A DNA stretch of 64,000 nt from Rhodamnia argentea. Its lineage: Eukaryota > Streptophyta > Magnoliopsida > Myrtales > Myrtaceae. A program made the translations under genes and the position numbers. The notes below the pieces were generated by a model. The model saw only the letters and a program-made list of their open reading frames with translations. It was not told the origin of the DNA and did no database searches. The stretch spans positions 26,088,283-26,152,282 of the forward strand of contig NC_063156.1 of the NCBI RefSeq assembly GCF_020921035.1, in the 5' to 3' direction. This document shows positions 61,198 through 64,000 of this stretch, piece after piece; within the stretch, counting starts at the first letter, position 1; each line of letters opens with the position of its first letter.

Positions 61198-64000
61198 TCA
61201 GCTACCAGTCAGTGGTTTCAAGGAGAACTGATCTCTCCACCTAGATATGCCGGCACTCAATGCCTTCTGTAGAATGTTAATCCGCTCCGACACGACCAGC
61301 CCTTTAAGGTCATCCATTTCGGCGTACTCTTTCTCCATTATATGTTCAAGATGTTCGAAATACTTGATCTTGTCATGCACTTTCTTCATCTGCCCCAAAC
61401 AGAAAAAGAAAGGCGATAAATAATATATAAATCCACAAGATCGTGAAAAGTCAACAGAAGAAATCATGCCCAAAACCAAAAGGTTGTAGCCGATAATCTC
61501 CGATTCAGTAAAAAGCAAAGCTACCTCGCAGCTTATCACGACTCAAGAAACATGAAGTTGCACTAGAGCATTGACCATCCATATTGCATTACTACTAAAT
61601 AAGCAGACCGTAAGAATCACCTGTGTTTCAATCATTGAGGCAACTAAATGTTCAATTTCTCTATCTTCCTGGTCTGCCAACAATTTGGCACGAGCAGCAG
61701 CTACTCCAAGAGCTGTCGCAGTTGCAGCTCTTACTTGCAAAGGCATGTGACCTTCGGTTGGGAGTGGCCCCTGGGCATCTGTTATTGCAATATGAGATGA
61801 AATCAGTCTAGTTCTGATATAGATTATAACTAATGAACCATGAGCACGAATGAAGTTCATATTATGGTTGACAAAGAAAATACCAGATGGGGGGACCTCA
61901 TCCTTCATCTCGGTTTCTCCATTTTCAATGTCCCTGGAAAGCAGAAGGTATACTCGGCATCATAGTTAGACGAGAGAACCTTTTTTTCACAATCTCATCA
62001 TAGATCAGTCATGTTACCTTCCTAGGTGGTTCATCGCAGGAACAGATGAACCATTGCTTACATGACTGTTGGAACCATAAAAAATCTCCCTTGGACAAAA
62101 CGTTTCATTGCAAATTGCTGAAACAGCAGATTCAGTAGCAGCAGAAGCGATATTTGGGCTAACCAGAGCCGACATCAGAGACACCTGATACAGAATGATT
62201 ATAGAAGTGTAAAAGAAAAACCACATTAAAATTGCCCACCTCATTTATCTATGAGCTGCTTGAAAAGGAAAGATAGCCTACTAATGATTCAGAGTAAATC
62301 TCTCTCCAAAGAGAAATGACAGCATTTATCAGGCTTGTAGCATAATATAGCCTTGGAAAGCCGACAAGAATATTGCACCACAAAATATGGAACTTATACA
62401 ACTGGACTATAAAAAATCACTGACATCCCTAAACAGGGTCTCCATACATGGGTTCGCCTATAAACAACATATAACAAAAAAAGTACCTGTTTCATGAGAG
62501 AACTACCACCATCGGAGAGGGAAGCAACACGCTTCTTTTTAAGAGGAGGACCCTCATTGAGAACATCGTTAATCTGGTTCGGCTCAATCTCTTCTGTTTG
62601 GTCATTAGCTTGTTCCATAGTTTTGGTTTCAGGTGGTAATTCAGAAGTAGCTGACTGAACTTGAGATACATTGTTAGCATTTCCGTCAACATTACAATCT
62701 CTACCATTCCTGTTGGTATATCCTAACATGAACTCCCCAAAAGGTAACTCTATGAGCTTCAAAATGCAATCAAGCTTAGTCTTTGTCTTCACATCTTGCG
62801 CCACTAAATCCCAGTCATCCCCATGCTTTAAAATGGATTCCAGAAGGAGTTGAGTTTCTGCTTCGGTCCAGGTAGCTGCATGACTTGCGGAGTTCCCCTT
62901 GCCTTCCTTGAACTCAAAATCATCTAATGACTTGTTCTCTCCACAATTTCCATTGTTGTAGCAGTTTGCACAAATGTTAAACTCACCCTGCTGAAGTGTG
63001 TACTTAATGGTAAAAGAGAAGTTTTGCGCATCAAAATAGGTAAAATGCAAGTTGACATCTAAAGAAACGACTTAGATCTTGCCCGGTAAACTTTGATAGA
63101 GCAAGTTATACGAAAAGGAAACTTCATCAAGCAATTTTTCCACTCACTGCCTGTTGTTGCTGTAAGGACCAAAGCTCAGAGAGAAAAGGAAACGAATGAA
63201 AAGAACATGAGGAAGGAAGGTGGGTGAAGCAGCGAATGCTATAGCCCTTTATATTGTTATCCCGAAAGGAATTAAGAGAAGAAGATCAGCCAAAAAGAGG
63301 GACGTGGATAAAGAATCACCGTAATGTCCCTTTAAATGAACTTACTCCTATTTTTCTGCTGAGTGCGTAATTTAAACCCCGAATAAAGGGCAACTAAGTA
63401 TTAACTAATTGTCCGGCGTTTTCTGTCTTCAGTACATGTACTCGCTGCATGAGTTAGCTAAACACAGTTCAATGCACCTACATCAAATCATGGTCTGATT
63501 GCCACTTAAATCTAAACAGATCCTTCCATCAAAGAAATTTGCAAACTACGGTCACAGAACACACCCCCACTAGTGCTTCGTATTAAAATCCAGTTGGTTT
63601 TTAAAAAAGCGCCAATCAGGAAAACCTGCTCCTTTTGAATAGGTGAGCTCACTGGCCCAATTAACATGAAAAAAATCCAACATGAAGTTGCATCATCTTA
63701 GCAAACGCCAAGTTCGCAAGGTGATAAAGACATAGAATCTTGAACCAGATCATCCACAACCATTGGAGCAAAAATGTAGCAAATTAAGTTCATGTGCTGG
63801 AGGAGGTGTTCAGAAAGCCAAGCTTAAGTAATGTGACAGACACGAGGAATTGACTCGGCAAAAACATAGCCAGCCTAATCATTTGGTTGTCCAAAGAACT
63901 AATCAAAGAGAGTATACCTTTGTATATTCATAGCATCCAGACTCATCACAAGTTCCGCGACAACTTCCACAAACCAACCCCTTCTGCTTCATCAATCCGG
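61198..64000 (-). CDS. SWI3A: SWI/SNF complex subunit SWI3A (C-terminal part, cut by window edge)
   Basis: Core subunit of plant BRM/SYD-type chromatin-remodelling complexes, nuclear. Visible exons in transcript order: >64000-63918, 62987-62487, 62184-62018, 61933-61884, 61778-61621, 61389-61198, all in phase. The SWIRM domain lies outside the window. Visible parts: a ZZ-like zinc finger split by an intron (CGSC..C then CANCYNNGNCG); a SANT domain (WTEAETQLLLESILKHGDDW, then LDCILKLIELPFGE); a basic patch PPLKKKRVA; SSLMKQ; and a C-terminal helical, leucine-zipper-like region (ARAKLLADQEDREIEHLV, KVHDKIKYFEHLEHIM). The LIELPFGE block and overall order fit SWI3A rather than SWI3B. The 930-bp first visible intron (62988-63917) shows no gene. 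It lies in tandem with C3H31. Confidence 0.88.

Noticed and set aside
1-64000. CRISPR arrays, bacterial-type operons, rRNA
   Set aside because: No regularly spaced repeats with unique spacers and no such genes. The window is plant nuclear DNA throughout, apart from the plastid fragment.

Overview
This is a plant nuclear chromosome segment, from a eudicot and most likely a woody rosid. The inference rests on intron-rich genes with GT..AG junctions, CT-rich 5' leaders, a telo-box promoter, a pentatricopeptide-repeat DYW gene, Ty1/copia debris, a plastid DNA insertion and many MITE-like repeats. I cannot name the species. All exon models were built by hand from reading frame, splice consensus and remembered family sequences. 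UTRs and transcription starts are not resolved.

Layout. 271-5336 (+) UTP14, a small-subunit processome factor. 6573-13571 (+) gamma-tubulin complex component 4. 15092-20941 (-) MHX, a vacuolar cation/proton exchanger, with a leader exon near 22.04-22.15 kb. 25020-26732 (-) an intronless PPR-DYW protein close to Arabidopsis At3g62890. 29839-33305 (+) PPAN/SSF1, a Brix-domain ribosome assembly factor. 34157-36184 (-) a conserved plant protein of unknown function. 38603-59281 (-) a DEVH-box helicase with two CCCH zinc fingers (C3H31 type), whose fourth intron is about 11 kb and full of nested transposons. 61198 to beyond 64000 (-) SWI3A, a SWI/SNF subunit, which runs off the right edge.

The genes are housekeeping functions rather than one pathway: two act in ribosome biogenesis (UTP14, PPAN), one in microtubule nucleation, one in vacuolar ion transport, one in organellar RNA editing, one in RNA remodelling and one in chromatin remodelling. 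From memory, MHX, SWI3A and the CCCH helicase are near neighbours in Arabidopsis (At2g47600, At2g47620, At2g47680). The PPR orthologue lies in the duplicated partner region (At3g62), so this looks like an ancestral eudicot synteny block.

The accessory content is the most interesting part. Intron 4 of the helicase (44822-55886) holds a short-LTR copia element (45909-51821) that was hit by a hAT-like element exactly at its primer-binding site and by a 1355-bp solo LTR in its RNase H region. Next to it are two half-copia remnants lying back to back; the LTR of one carries a tRNA-derived SINE with a perfect 14-bp target duplication. A plastid ndhA fragment including the exon 1/group II intron junction lies just upstream of the PPAN promoter. 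Four short TIR elements are scattered in introns and intergenic DNA; one (60181-60699) has a 9-bp target duplication and TIRs built from tandem subrepeats. I found no tRNA or rRNA genes, no CRISPR, and no clear new multi-gene system.
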